Below, one piece after another: positions 20,348-29,769 of a stretch of DNA of 64,000 nt. The stretch spans positions 1 through 64,000 of the forward strand of contig JAJFHD010000012.1 in the NCBI GenBank assembly GCA_021775805.1, in the 5' to 3' direction. The position numbers and the translations under genes are program-made. Within the stretch, counting starts at the first letter, position 1. Each line of letters begins with the position of its first letter. This DNA is from Alphaproteobacteria bacterium (lineage in GTDB: Bacteria > Pseudomonadota > Alphaproteobacteria > Rhizobiales > JAJFHC01). The notes beneath the pieces are model-generated. The model did no database searches and was not told the DNA's origin. It saw only the letters and a list, made by a program, of their open reading frames with translations.

Positions 20348-21658
20348 ATGTCGATCACTGAGACCGCTGATACCGGCTTGCTTTATCCTGATTTTTTCAC
20401 CAGCACCGTTCAAAACTCCGATCCTGAAGTTGCCGATGCGATTGCCAGGGAACTTGGCCGTCAACAGGACGAAATTGAGCTGATTGCCTCGGAGAACATC
20501 GTCTCGCGCGCGGTCATGGATGCGCAGGGCTCCGTGATGACCAACAAATATGCCGAAGGGTATCCCGGCCGCCGCTACTATGGCGGGTGTCAGTATGTCG
20601 ACATTGCCGAGAGCCTTGCCATTGACCGGGCGAAACAACTTTTCAACTGCGAGTTTGTCAACGTACAGCCTAACTCCGGATCCCAGGCGAACCAGGGGGC
20701 TTTCATGGCCCTCATCCAGCCGGGCGACACAATTCTTGGCCTGAGCCTGGCGGCTGGCGGCCATCTGACACACGGTGCTCCACCGAACCAGTCGGGCAAG
20801 TGGTTTCATGCGGTACAATATGGCGTTCGCGAAGACAACCATCAGGTCGACTTCGACGAGGTTGAGCGCCTGGCGAAAGAACATCAGCCGAAACTGATCA
20901 TCGCTGGCGGGTCGGCCTATCCGCGCGAGCTCGATTTTGCCCGCTTCCGTGCAATTGCCGACATGGTCGGTGCCTATTTCATGGTCGATATGGCCCACAT
21001 TGCCGGCCTGATTGCCGGCGGTGTTCACCCCAGCCCATTTCCTCATGCCCACGTCGCCACAACGACGACCCATAAGACACTGCGCGGGCCGCGTGGCGGC
21101 ATGATTCTGACCAACGATGAAACGATTGCCAAGAAGGTCAACTCGGCAATTTTCCCGGGTCTGCAGGGTGGTCCGTTGATGCATGTGATCGCCGCCAAGG
21201 CGGTCGCCTTCGGTGAAGCGCTTCGCCCGGAATTCAAGGTCTACGCGAAATCGGTGGCCGATAATGCGTCAGCTCTGGCACAAACGCTGAAAAGCGGCGG
21301 GCTCGATATTGTATCTGGAGGTACAGACACGCATCTGATGCTGGTCGACCTGCGTCCCAAGAAAGTGACCGGCAAGGCGGCGGAAGCCGCGCTGGGCCGC
21401 GCGAACATAACCTGCAACAAGAACGGCGTGCCGTTCGATCCGGAAAAGCCGACCATCACGTCGGGTGTCCGGCTGGGAACGCCGGCGGGAACCTCACGCG
21501 GCTTCGGCGTCGCCGAATTCCAGGCCATCGGCGGGCTGATCGTCGAGGTTATCGACGGGCTCGCCGCCAACGGAGACGACGGCAACGGTTCAGTTGAAAG
21601 CAGCGTCAAGACAAGAGTACTGGACCTTTGCAAGCGGTTTCCGATATACGACTACTAA
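20348..21658 (+). CDS. glyA: Serine hydroxymethyltransferase
   Basis: PLP enzyme of 436 residues that interconverts serine and glycine and loads tetrahydrofolate with a one-carbon unit; the glycine also feeds HemA. Signatures are [47 protein letters not shown] and the Schiff-base Lys243 in [14 protein letters not shown] chose the ATG at 20348 (AGGGA upstream). The order glyA-nrdR is the standard alphaproteobacterial arrangement. Confidence 0.97.
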   Translation: MSITETADTGLLYPDFFTSTVQNSDPEVADAIARELGRQQDEIELIASENIVSRAVMDAQGSVMTNKYAEGYPGRRYYGGCQYVDIAESLAIDRAKQLFNCEFVNVQPNSGSQANQGAFMALIQPGDTILGLSLAAGGHLTHGAPPNQSGKWFHAVQYGVREDNHQVDFDEVERLAKEHQPKLIIAGGSAYPRELDFARFRAIADMVGAYFMVDMAHIAGLIAGGVHPSPFPHAHVATTTTHKTLRGPRGGMILTNDETIAKKVNSAIFPGLQGGPLMHVIAAKAVAFGEALRPEFKVYAKSVADNASALAQTLKSGGLDIVSGGTDTHLMLVDLRPKKVTGKAAEAALGRANITCNKNGVPFDPEKPTITSGVRLGTPAGTSRGFGVAEFQAIGGLIVEVIDGLAANGDDGNGSVESSVKTRVLDLCKRFPIYDY

Positions 21659-21688
21659 CTGGAACGGCGGCGGTGGAGGGTTGGGTCT

Positions 21689-22171
21689 ATGCGATGTCCT
21701 TATTGCGGAAGCAGCGATACGCAAGTGAAGGACTCGCGTCCGACTGAGGACCACACCGCCATCCGCCGCCGGCGATTCTGCCAGGATTGCAGCGGGCGTT
21801 TTACGACCTTCGAACGCGTCCAGCTTCGCGAGTTGACCGTGGTCAAGAAAAACAGCCGCCGCGTGCCCTTTGACCGCGACAAGCTGATGCGTTCGGTCCA
21901 GGTTGCATTGCGTAAACGTCCGGTTGAGCCTGAACGCATCGAACGCATGGTCAGCGGCATCGTGCGCCGGCTTGAAAGCATGGGCGAGAACGACGTCAAA
22001 TCCGACGTGGTCGGCAAACTGGTCATGGAAGGTCTGCGGACGCTGGACGATGTCGCCTATGTGCGGTTTGCATCCGTCTACAAAAATTTCCGCGAAGCCA
22101 AGGATTTCGAGGAACTGCTCGGACAGCTTTCCGGCGATGACGGCGACCTGGAAGACATGCAACACGATTGA
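21689..22171 (+). CDS. nrdR: Transcriptional repressor NrdR
   Basis: Repressor of ribonucleotide reductase genes, 160 residues. The N-terminal zinc ribbon uses Cys3, Cys6, Cys31 and Cys34 ([13 protein letters not shown] and FCQDCSGRF), followed by an ATP-cone domain ([19 protein letters not shown]) that senses ATP/dATP. It begins 30 nt after glyA. In related genomes ribD usually follows directly; here four minus-strand genes intervene. Confidence 0.96.
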   Translation: MRCPYCGSSDTQVKDSRPTEDHTAIRRRRFCQDCSGRFTTFERVQLRELTVVKKNSRRVPFDRDKLMRSVQVALRKRPVEPERIERMVSGIVRRLESMGENDVKSDVVGKLVMEGLRTLDDVAYVRFASVYKNFREAKDFEELLGQLSGDDGDLEDMQHD

Positions 22172-22254
22172 GGACGCACGGCGGCGCGGTTGCCTGGTTT
22201 GGCGCCGCGGCAGGCGTCCTGGAGATTCCTTGAATTACCGGGACGAAATTGGCA

Positions 22255-22569
22255 TCAAGCCGGTGTCAGAACATGAATTACGCGGTCGGCCAGCATGTCC
22301 TTCACATGGTTGGCATAGGTGGCCATGTGAGGCGCTTTCATGTGCGCTTTCAGATGATCCAGGCTTTGCCATTTTTCGATGACCACGAATGTATCTGCCC
22401 CGAATTCGGTCTGAACCGGACCGACATCCTGTGTGTCGACAGTCGGGCCATACGCGATACATCCGTCCTCCGCCAACACGTTCGGAACGTTGGCGTTGAA
22501 CAGCGACAGCACTTCTCCCCGCTTGCCTGGCTTGGTCGTGATTACAGCCACCACATGAACAACAGACAT
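22255..22569 (-). CDS. Putative quinol monooxygenase, ABM-domain protein
   Basis: Protein of 104 residues with the antibiotic-biosynthesis-monooxygenase fold: VAVITTKPGKRGEVL, DGCIAYGPTVDTQD, FVVIEKWQSLDHLKAH. These small homodimeric proteins oxidise quinols or act as YgiN-like redox proteins. AGGGGAGAAG lies just upstream of the ATG at 22569. It is the last gene of the minus-strand block that separates nrdR from ribD. Confidence 0.85.
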   Translation of the reverse strand: MSVVHVVAVITTKPGKRGEVLSLFNANVPNVLAEDGCIAYGPTVDTQDVGPVQTEFGADTFVVIEKWQSLDHLKAHMKAPHMATYANHVKDMLADRVIHVLTPA

Positions 22570-22756
22570 GGACTTCTCCCCTGACAACTTGAATTTTTGC
22601 TGAATCCGGTCCGGGTCGAGCCAGGTTGGGCCTATGACACGGACGGCATCGCCAGCAGGGAGATTACAATGAGAACTGCGTCAAACGCTACGGCAAACAC
22701 TTCACCGGATCTGAGGCCGCATCACGTGAGGTCTGAAGAAATGGATTGGCGGGCTG

Positions 22757-23077
22757 TTATGCCAGTACCTGTACAACCCCGTCGGATACCCTGGTTTCGA
22801 AGATCTTGAGGGCCCGGGTCACCGGTGCTCCCTTCGGCGTTCCGGTCCTGATGTCGAAACAGCCCTGATGCAGGGGGCACTCGATGATGTGGCCGTCGAA
22901 ATAACCGTCGCACAGGTTAGCGCCGTTGTGGGTGCACAGGGCGGCGGAAACATGAATGCCGTCAGGGGCGTCGTAGACCGCCAGGTGACGGCTGCCGAGT
23001 TTGACATAGGTGACGTCTCCGCGTTCGAGGTCGCCTGTCAGGATGACATCGGTCCAGGTTTTCTGTCGCGCCGTCAT
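22757..23077 (-). CDS. Rieske-type [2Fe-2S] ferredoxin
   Basis: Protein of 106 residues whose cluster ligands are Cys48/His50 (CTH) and Cys67/His70 (CPLH), the CxH-x16-CxxH pattern of Rieske ferredoxins. Its start overlaps the desaturase stop by 4 bp (ATGA), so it is translationally coupled and is the likely electron donor to that di-iron enzyme. It carries no membrane anchor. Confidence 0.92.
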   Translation of the reverse strand: MTARQKTWTDVILTGDLERGDVTYVKLGSRHLAVYDAPDGIHVSAALCTHNGANLCDGYFDGHIIECPLHQGCFDIRTGTPKGAPVTRALKIFETRVSDGVVQVLA

Positions 23078-24048
23078 GGCGTCTCCGGGCGAACCGGATG
23101 CCCGTCCTTGCCGGATCGTGCGCTGAGGATGCGGGCAATGATGTCGCGATGGGCGCCCAGATAGCCCCCCGGTTCCACGTGGATGTGATCTTTCAGTTTT
23201 TCGTGCAGTCGCGGCAGGGCGTGGAACGGCACGGATGCCGCATAGTGATGCTCGGCGTGATAGTTCATGTTCCAGCAGAGAAAACGTGCCGGCCACGACA
23301 CCAGGTTGGTGCGGGTGTTTTCCCGCATGTGCTCGACCATAGGCCGGCCCACATGTTCGGTCATCCGGACCGCCCGCATGACCGGTTCGCCCAACAACAC
23401 CGGGACAATCCAGAACCACAAGGGTGCCCACCAGTCGAAGACGACCATGGCGGCGAGAACACAGCCATAGCCCGCGACCATGATCCGGGCTTCAAGAAAT
23501 ACATTGCCGTGTTCGACCGACGGTATGAAGCGCTTCTCTTCGGCCGTGAGATGACCAAGAGTGTGCCGGGTGAGTTCATTCACCTTGGTCTTCCAGTAGG
23601 GCACGGAGGAGATGTATTCAAGGTATTTGCCGATCGACGATGGCAGTTCGATCAGTTCGGGATCATCGCCCTTGATCTGGGTGTAGGTGTGGTGGTCGCA
23701 GTGTTCGTAGCGGAAGAACTTGAAGGGCAACATGATGACGATGCCGCAGATCGTGCCGGCGAGGTCGTTCAGCCGACGGGTACGGAAGGCGGTGTAGTGG
23801 ATGCATTCGTGCTGGAGCGAAAAGTGATGCACCAGGACGATGCCATGCATGAACATCGCCGGCAGCAGCCACCATGTTCCCAGCGACATCCAGACCAGGG
23901 TGCCGGTTGCGACTAGGGTTGCGAGCCAAAAAATCAGACGTATGAAAGCCGGGCCGTTCGAGCGCTTCATGAAGGCCTTGAGTTGAGCGCGGGTGAGCGC
24001 CCCCTCCTGGAGCGCTTGCGTGATGGGCGTGATGACGGGTTCAACCAT
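23074..24048 (-). CDS. Membrane fatty acid desaturase-family enzyme
   Basis: Integral-membrane di-iron oxygenase of 324 residues. The three histidine boxes are HECIH (80-84), HCDHH (116-120) and HAEHH (264-268), with hydrophobic pairs around 35-75, 95-112 and 188-225. The family introduces double bonds or hydroxyls into lipids. The coupled Rieske ferredoxin suggests a self-contained oxygenase pair. The substrate is unknown; regioselectivity cannot be read from the sequence. Confidence 0.9.
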   Translation of the reverse strand: MVEPVITPITQALQEGALTRAQLKAFMKRSNGPAFIRLIFWLATLVATGTLVWMSLGTWWLLPAMFMHGIVLVHHFSLQHECIHYTAFRTRRLNDLAGTICGIVIMLPFKFFRYEHCDHHTYTQIKGDDPELIELPSSIGKYLEYISSVPYWKTKVNELTRHTLGHLTAEEKRFIPSVEHGNVFLEARIMVAGYGCVLAAMVVFDWWAPLWFWIVPVLLGEPVMRAVRMTEHVGRPMVEHMRENTRTNLVSWPARFLCWNMNYHAEHHYAASVPFHALPRLHEKLKDHIHVEPGGYLGAHRDIIARILSARSGKDGHPVRPETP

Positions 24049-24083
24049 ATTGGACTCGAAGAGAGAGGCTTTGTCTCTGGTGA

Positions 24084-24112
24084 ATTATACCTATGAGAAA
24101 TAATTTTCTCAA
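24084..24112 (-). promoter_or_regulatory. Desaturase promoter with embedded palindromic operator
   Basis: Reading the minus strand, TTGAGA (24112-24107), a 17-nt spacer and TATAAT (24089-24084) form a near-consensus sigma-70 promoter 35 nt before the desaturase start. The perfect 16-bp palindrome GAGAAATAATTTTCTC (24095-24110) overlaps the -35 box and spacer. A regulator bound there would block RNA polymerase. The adjacent XRE-cupin protein is the obvious candidate. Confidence 0.65.
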
Positions 24113-24121
24113 CAGGAAAAT

Positions 24122-24718
24122 TCATATCGGACGGGCGATCACCGTGAGGAAGGTGACAGGCGCCTGGTCGACGATGACCGGACCATGGGGGGAGACCGTC
24201 TCGAAGGTCAGGCTGTCGCCGGGCGCAAGGTCATAAGTCTGCGACCCGCAGCGGTAAGTCATCCGGCCCTCCAGCACGTGGATGAATTCGACTCCCGGAT
24301 GCTGGAACAAAGGCTGGCCCGAGGCTTTTTCGTCAATCGTGATCAGAAAAGGTTCAAACTCAAGATGATCGGGGCTGATCCGCCCGATCAGCTGGTAGGC
24401 ATGGCCATAGGTCGATCCCTGCCGGCGCACATGCACGCCTTCGCCGGCACGGACAAACGAGATTTCCGACTTTTCGACCGTGTCGGCGAACAAATTGGCT
24501 ACCGGTACGCCGACGGCTCCGGCAATCGCGTCGAGTGTCGACAGTGAGGCTGAAACCTGGCCGCGTTCGATCTTGGAGATCATCGGAACCGATACCCCGG
24601 AGCGCTCCGAAAGATCTGCAAGCGTCAGGTCATCCAGCATACGCAATGACTTGATGGCGCGCCCCACCTTCATGTCCAGTGTATCGGCCGGACCTGTCTT
24701 TTGGCTATCTGCTTTCAT
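24122..24718 (-). CDS. XRE-family regulator with C-terminal cupin domain
   Basis: Protein of 198 residues: an XRE helix-turn-helix at about 18-72 (LADLSERSGVSVPMISKIER) and a cupin sensor domain at about 110-195 (HPGVEFIHVLEGRMTY, YDLAPGDSLTFE). Regulators of this type usually control the adjacent metabolic gene in response to a small molecule. It ends 73 nt upstream of the desaturase start, and the palindrome in that gap is a likely binding site. Confidence 0.92.
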   Translation of the reverse strand: MKADSQKTGPADTLDMKVGRAIKSLRMLDDLTLADLSERSGVSVPMISKIERGQVSASLSTLDAIAGAVGVPVANLFADTVEKSEISFVRAGEGVHVRRQGSTYGHAYQLIGRISPDHLEFEPFLITIDEKASGQPLFQHPGVEFIHVLEGRMTYRCGSQTYDLAPGDSLTFETVSPHGPVIVDQAPVTFLTVIARPI

Positions 24719-24852
24719 GACGCCACATTAGCGGAAAATGCAGCGTGTGTTCAGTGACGATCGCCTTTGTCGGTTAAGACCGCTCTTCCGACCTGGCTGC
24801 TTCGATGCTTGCGGGTTCACGAAGCCTCGGCGGCCTGATAGACCATGCCTTG

Positions 24853-25983
24853 ATGGACAGTTCCTCGACACGAGATTTGCGGTTTATGCGGGCAGCGCTT
24901 TCGCTTGGGCAACGGTGCCTGGGCATGACCGCGCCGAACCCGGCCGTGGGCTGCGTCATTGTGGCTGACGACGAGGCGGGCGGGCGCATTGTCGGCCGGG
25001 GCTGGACGCAAGCGAGCGGCCGGCCCCATGCGGAAGCAGTCGCCCTTGCACAGGCAGGGGCGATTGCAAATGGGGCCACAGCCTATGTGACACTTGAGCC
25101 GTGCTCGCACCAGGGCGTTACCGGCCCGTGTTGTGACCTGTTGATCGCGGCGGGTATCGCCCGTGTTGTCACGGCATTGGAAGATCCGGACATTCGGGTT
25201 TCGGGACGCGGACACGAAAAACTAGAGGATGCCGGAATCGAGGTCATAACAGGCGTTCTGGAATCCCGGGCCAAATCGCATCATCGCGGCTTTCTGAGCC
25301 GTATCGTTCGCGGCCGCCCCCACGTGACGCTGAAACTGGCAACCTCCATGGATGGCAAGATCGCCGCGGGCGACAACAATCAGCCAAACCGGATCACTGG
25401 TGCGCGGGCGAGGGCGCAGGGTCATCTCCTGCGGGCGCGTTCGGACGCGATCCTGGTTGGCATCGGCACCGTGCTGGCCGACGATCCGGTGCTCACGTGC
25501 AGACTGCCGGGGCTGGAAGACCGGTCACCGGTCCGGGTGGTCGTCGATATGCGGCTCGACATTCCCCCTGACGCCGCGTTGGTGCAAACTGCCCGCGACG
25601 TGCCGCTGTGGATCCTGTCGGGCGTGCCGGCCGGCGACCGCAAACACGATGGGCTTTCAAGCCTCGGTGTAAAAATTCTGACGACACCTGCTACAACCGC
25701 GGGGCGCGGGGATCTGGATGCGGCTCTTGCGGTGCTCGGCGACGAGGGGATCAATAGCCTGATGGTCGAAGGCGGCGCCAAAATCGCCGGCGCGCTGGTC
25801 AAGGCGGGACTGGTCGACCGGTTCATGCATTTCCGGTCTCCCGACGTCATCGGTGCCGGCGGCCTCGAGGCTCTCGGAGATGTCGCCCTGGAGTGCCTGA
25901 CGGCGCCGCAGTACTTTGAGCTGTGTGACGAATTTGAGCTTGGCCGCGACGTGCTTCTCACCTATGAAGGTGCGCGCGCTTAA
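24853..25983 (+). CDS. ribD: Bifunctional riboflavin biosynthesis deaminase/reductase RibD
   Basis: Carries out the second and third steps of riboflavin synthesis, 376 residues. The N-terminal deaminase domain has the zinc motifs PHAEAVAL and LEPCSHQGVTGPCCDLL; the C-terminal reductase domain contains LKLATSMDGKIA and MVEGGAKIAGALV. I chose the ATG at 24853 (MDSSSTRDLRFM); the frame is open to 24805. No FMN riboswitch was recognised in the upstream 130 nt. It begins the operon ribD-ribE-ribBX-ribH-nusB-thiL. Confidence 0.94.
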   Translation: MDSSSTRDLRFMRAALSLGQRCLGMTAPNPAVGCVIVADDEAGGRIVGRGWTQASGRPHAEAVALAQAGAIANGATAYVTLEPCSHQGVTGPCCDLLIAAGIARVVTALEDPDIRVSGRGHEKLEDAGIEVITGVLESRAKSHHRGFLSRIVRGRPHVTLKLATSMDGKIAAGDNNQPNRITGARARAQGHLLRARSDAILVGIGTVLADDPVLTCRLPGLEDRSPVRVVVDMRLDIPPDAALVQTARDVPLWILSGVPAGDRKHDGLSSLGVKILTTPATTAGRGDLDAALAVLGDEGINSLMVEGGAKIAGALVKAGLVDRFMHFRSPDVIGAGGLEALGDVALECLTAPQYFELCDEFELGRDVLLTYEGARA

Positions 25984-26001
25984 CGTGGAACTGCAGCAGT
26001 T

Positions 26002-26610
26002 ATGTTTACAGGCATAGTCACCGACATCGGAAGGGTCCGGTCGCTGGAGAAATCCGGCGACACCCGCCTTGTCATTGAGTGCAAGTACGATTCATCCGGC
26101 ATCGAAATCGGCGCGTCGATCGCCTGTTCGGGCGTTTGCCTGACGGTTGTCGAAAAAGCCCATGACGGCGAAGACCCGGCGTGGTTTGCCGTCGATGCCT
26201 CCCAGGAAACGTTGGACAAGACGACTCTGGGCGACTGGCGCGAAGGCAGCAGAATCAATCTGGAACGGTCCCTGAAGATCGGCGATGAACTGGGCGGTCA
26301 TCTGGTCAGCGGCCATGTGGATGCCACTGCGGAAATTCTCTCGGTTGCGCCGGAAGGCGACTCGATGCGGTTCCGTTTCAGGGCGCCGGACGATCTTGCG
26401 CCCTTCATCGCGGTCAAAGGGTCGGTGGCGCTGGATGGCGCATCGCTCACGGTCAACGATGTCGATGGCGCCGAGTTCGGCGTCAATATCATTCCCCATA
26501 CGCTCGACGTGACCACCTGGGGGCTCGCGCGCGCGGGCACCCGGGTCAACATCGAGATAGACCTGCTGGCGCGCTATGTTGAGCGGCTTGGCCAAATGAG
26601 GTCGTTTTAA
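26002..26610 (+). CDS. ribE: Riboflavin synthase, alpha subunit
   Basis: Dismutates two 6,7-dimethyl-8-ribityllumazine molecules to riboflavin; 202 residues. It starts with the typical MFTGIVTDIG and consists of two lumazine-binding repeats (about 1-97 and 98-195), the second opening with GHLVSGHVDATAEI and containing VALDGASLTVNDV. It starts 18 nt after ribD and ends 2 nt before the next gene. Confidence 0.96.
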   Translation: MFTGIVTDIGRVRSLEKSGDTRLVIECKYDSSGIEIGASIACSGVCLTVVEKAHDGEDPAWFAVDASQETLDKTTLGDWREGSRINLERSLKIGDELGGHLVSGHVDATAEILSVAPEGDSMRFRFRAPDDLAPFIAVKGSVALDGASLTVNDVDGAEFGVNIIPHTLDVTTWGLARAGTRVNIEIDLLARYVERLGQMRSF

Positions 26611-26612
26611 AG

Positions 26613-27758
26613 ATGTCCGACCTGTCAAGCGACCAGCTTTCCTCTATCGAAGACGTCATTGAAGATGCCCGCAATGGCAAAATGTTCATCCTCGTTGACG
26701 CGGAAGACCGCGAAAACGAGGGCGATCTGATTATCCCGGCACAGATGGCAACGCCCGATGCCATCAACTTCATGGCAAAATACGGCCGCGGCCTGATCTG
26801 TCTGGCGCTTTCCGCGGAGCGCGCCGAGACGCTCAAGCTCGAATACATGGCGCCGAGCAACCATTCGCGCCACCAGACGCCTTTCACGGTGTCGATTGAG
26901 GCGCTCGAAGGCATCAGCACGGGCATTTCGGCCCACGACCGGTCCCACACCATTGCCGTGGCGATCGACCCGACCAAGGACCACCGGGACATCGTCAGCC
27001 CCGGTCATGTCTTTCCGCTGGTTGCCCGCGACGGCGGTGTGCTCGAGCGGGCAGGGCATACGGAGGCGGCCTGTGACATATCCAGGCTGGCCGGCCTGAT
27101 CCCGTCCGGCGTGATCTGCGAGATCATGAAGGACGACGGCACGATGGCGCGTCTGCCCGACCTGCTGCAATTTGCCCAGCTTCATGGCCTCAAGATCGGC
27201 ACGATCGCCGACCTGATCGCCTACCGGCGCAAGTACGACAACATGATCCGGCGGCAGATGGAGACAAAGATCACCAGCCAGTTCGGCGGCGAATTCGATC
27301 TCACCGTCTACGTCAACACCCTGCAATATGCCGAGCACATCGCGCTTGTGAAGGGCGACGTTTCGACTCCCGAACCGGTTCTTGTGCGCATGCATGCCGT
27401 CAACATCGTCGAAGACGTGATCGGTGCGCATGTGGGAAACGGCACGCTGTTTCACAAGGCGATGGAAAAGATCGGCGAGGAGGGCCGTGGCGTCCTGGTT
27501 CTGATAAGGGACACGAGACCGACGGTTGTGACCGATCAGCTGGCCCTGATCGAGGAAGCATCTGATGAAAATCCGGATTCGGACAAGCGCCTCGTCGAGT
27601 ATGGTGTTGGCGCGCAAATTCTGCTCGACCTCGGTGTGAAGGATATGATCCTGCTGTCCAATTCGAGCATACCGAAGGTCATCGGCCTTGACGGTTACGG
27701 ATTGCAGATCGTCGGTCACCAGTTGATCGATGACGTATCGATACAGGAAACAAACTGA
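26613..27758 (+). CDS. ribB: 3,4-dihydroxy-2-butanone-4-phosphate synthase fused to a degenerate GTP cyclohydrolase II-like domain (RibBX type)
   Basis: The first half (about 15-215) is a complete DHBP synthase: [12 protein letters not shown] (acidic active-site loop), [14 protein letters not shown] and [14 protein letters not shown]. The second half (about 215-375) aligns with GTP cyclohydrolase II, but the zinc-binding CxxGDxxxSxxCxC motif is absent; the equivalent stretch reads [15 protein letters not shown]. This matches the RibBX variants described in Proteobacteria, in which the second domain lacks cyclohydrolase activity. A separate RibA is therefore needed elsewhere in the genome. Its stop overlaps the ribH ATG by one base. 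Confidence 0.93.
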   Translation: MSDLSSDQLSSIEDVIEDARNGKMFILVDAEDRENEGDLIIPAQMATPDAINFMAKYGRGLICLALSAERAETLKLEYMAPSNHSRHQTPFTVSIEALEGISTGISAHDRSHTIAVAIDPTKDHRDIVSPGHVFPLVARDGGVLERAGHTEAACDISRLAGLIPSGVICEIMKDDGTMARLPDLLQFAQLHGLKIGTIADLIAYRRKYDNMIRRQMETKITSQFGGEFDLTVYVNTLQYAEHIALVKGDVSTPEPVLVRMHAVNIVEDVIGAHVGNGTLFHKAMEKIGEEGRGVLVLIRDTRPTVVTDQLALIEEASDENPDSDKRLVEYGVGAQILLDLGVKDMILLSNSSIPKVIGLDGYGLQIVGHQLIDDVSIQETN

Positions 27759-28201
27759 TGAGCAGCAAGCTACGCGTTCTGATTGTCGAGGCGCGCTACT
27801 ATACCGAGATATCCGACGAACTGGTGAAGGGAGCGACGGCGGCGCTTGAGGCCAGAGACTGCGAATTCGACCGGGTCGAAGTGCCCGGCGCCCTTGAGAT
27901 TCCCGGTGCCATCGCGATGGCGGAATCCGAGGTTGGAAATTACGACGGGTACGTGGCGCTGGGGTGTGTCATTCGCGGAGAAACGAGTCACTACGAAATC
28001 GTTGCCGGGGAATCGGCACGTGCCCTGATGGATCTGACGATCTCCGCCGAGCTTGCGATCGGCAACGGTATTCTGACGGTTGAAAACGATGTCCAGGCGC
28101 TGTTGCGCGCGCGTGTCACTGAAAAGAACAAGGGCGGCTTTGCCGCAAACGCGTGTCTCGACATGATCGCCTTGCGCGGGCAACTCGAGATGCAGGAATA
28201 G
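27758..28201 (+). CDS. ribH: 6,7-dimethyl-8-ribityllumazine synthase
   Basis: Joins the pyrimidine and butanone-phosphate precursors of riboflavin; 147 residues. Family motifs are [28 protein letters not shown] (with the catalytic His) and [15 protein letters not shown]. The start overlaps the ribB stop (TGATG), so the genes are coupled. It is followed 14 nt later by nusB. Confidence 0.96.
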   Translation: MSSKLRVLIVEARYYTEISDELVKGATAALEARDCEFDRVEVPGALEIPGAIAMAESEVGNYDGYVALGCVIRGETSHYEIVAGESARALMDLTISAELAIGNGILTVENDVQALLRARVTEKNKGGFAANACLDMIALRGQLEMQE

Positions 28202-28215
28202 AATGCTCCATCCTC

Positions 28216-28704
28216 ATGGCTAACACCGGCAACAAAAAGGCAGTTATGCGCAGTGCCGCGCGGCTGGGCGCCGTCCAGGCGCTCTATCAGATGGAAGTTG
28301 CCCAGACCGATCTGTCGGATATCCTGACCGAGTTTCAGTCGCACCGTCTGGGCGGAGAAATTGATGGCGATCAGTATACCGACGCCGATCAGAACTTTTT
28401 TCGTGACGTGGTGACCGGTGTCGTGGAGGGCCAGAGAAAACTCGATCCCGATATTGACGCGGTACTGGCCGAAGGCTGGACGTTGGCACGCCTCGACGCC
28501 ATCCTGCGGGCCATTCTCCGGGCAGGCGCCTATGAACTGGTGTCGCGTCCGGATGTGCCGCCGAAAGTCATCATCTCGGAGTATGTTGACGTGGCGCACG
28601 CATTCTTTGAGACAGACGAGCACAAGTTCGTCAACGGCGCCCTTGACAAGCTTGCACAAACCGTCCGTGGAGACGAGTTGAGCCATGGCAAACCCGCGCG
28701 ATAG
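28216..28704 (+). CDS. nusB: Transcription antitermination factor NusB
   Basis: All-helical RNA-binding protein of 162 residues that acts with NusE (S10) in rRNA antitermination. Signatures: SAARLGAVQALYQMEV at the N-terminus, LDAILRAILRAGAYEL, and VDVAHAFFETDEHKFVNGALDKLA at the C-terminus (given here in its conserved span). I chose the ATG at 28216. The gene overlaps the thiL start by 20 nt. Confidence 0.95.
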   Translation: MANTGNKKAVMRSAARLGAVQALYQMEVAQTDLSDILTEFQSHRLGGEIDGDQYTDADQNFFRDVVTGVVEGQRKLDPDIDAVLAEGWTLARLDAILRAILRAGAYELVSRPDVPPKVIISEYVDVAHAFFETDEHKFVNGALDKLAQTVRGDELSHGKPAR

Positions 28705-29716
28705 GCAACCCGGCGGCAAACCCTCCCACTCCGCCGAACAGCAGCTGATCCAGGACCTGTTTGCACCGCTCGCGAAAGATTATGCCGGCGCGCTCGGCCT
28801 CAGGGACGATGCGGCGACAGTGGCGGTCGAGGGCGGTCATGAACTGGTTGTGTCGAAAGACATGCTGGTGGCCGGCGTCCACTTCTTTGCCGACGACCCG
28901 GCCGACCTGGTCGCCCGCAAGGCCGTTCGTGTCAACCTGTCAGATCTCGCCGCCAAGGGTGCCCGGCCAACCTGCTACTTTCTCGGCATTGCCTTGCCGC
29001 GAAGGGTCGGCCATGACTGGCTGGAGCTGTTCGTGGCCGGGTTGTTGCAGGATCAGGGACAATACTCCATCGATCTTGCCGGCGGCGACACGGTTCGAAC
29101 CGACGGCCCGCTGACGATTTCCGTCACGGCGATGGGCGATGTGCCGGTGGACAAGGCCGTGAGAAGGGCAGGGGCGCAGGGTGGAGACCGGGTCTACGTT
29201 TCGGGCACCATCGGCGACGCGGTGCTGGGCCTGGCACTGGCCGCCAATGAGAAACCGTCGTGGGCGGAATCATTGGACACGGACGACGTTTCGTTCCTCA
29301 AGGACCGCTACCACCTTCCGCAACCACGCACGGAACTTGGCCCGGTGGTGCGCGACCATGCGACGGCATCGATGGATGTGTCGGACGGGCTTGCCGGCGA
29401 TCTGGCGCTTCTGTGCGCGGCGTCTGGCGTGGGCGCTGAAATCGTCCTGGCGAATGTTCCGTTGTCTCGCGCCGCTCGGGCGGCATGCGACTGCGACCGG
29501 AGTCTGCTGCGGAGGCTGGTTTCAGGTGGTGACGACTATGAGATCCTGTGCACGGTTTCACCGGACAAGTGCATCCAGTTCGAAGACGCAGCGGCGACGG
29601 TCGGGGTCCATGTTTCGCGTATTGGCTCGATCCTGGACGAGCAATCAGGCTTGAGTTTTTTCGACGAGAGCGGGTCTGTCGTCGAAATGACGTCGTTGTC
29701 GTACAGCCATCTGTGA
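28685..29716 (+). CDS. thiL: Thiamine-monophosphate kinase
   Basis: Phosphorylates thiamine monophosphate to the active diphosphate; 343 residues. Signatures are LRDDAATVAV (Mg/ATP-binding), SKDMLVAGVHFFADD, VNLSDLAAKGARPTCYFLG and DVSDGLAGDLALL. The N-terminus overlaps nusB by 20 nt, which is the normal alphaproteobacterial end of the rib operon. Confidence 0.95.
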   Translation: MANPRDRQPGGKPSHSAEQQLIQDLFAPLAKDYAGALGLRDDAATVAVEGGHELVVSKDMLVAGVHFFADDPADLVARKAVRVNLSDLAAKGARPTCYFLGIALPRRVGHDWLELFVAGLLQDQGQYSIDLAGGDTVRTDGPLTISVTAMGDVPVDKAVRRAGAQGGDRVYVSGTIGDAVLGLALAANEKPSWAESLDTDDVSFLKDRYHLPQPRTELGPVVRDHATASMDVSDGLAGDLALLCAASGVGAEIVLANVPLSRAARAACDCDRSLLRRLVSGGDDYEILCTVSPDKCIQFEDAAATVGVHVSRIGSILDEQSGLSFFDESGSVVEMTSLSYSHL

Positions 29717-29769
29717 CATTTTGATCTAGGTGGTTGCGGGTGCTGAGGCTCTGGAATACGGTCGCGCCC

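Noticed and set aside
24719..24852. FMN riboswitch before ribD
   Set aside because: The conserved RFN core elements were not seen in the 134-nt gap.
26625..27719. Minus-strand open frame of 364 codons
   Set aside because: Antisense to ribB; no recognisable protein features.
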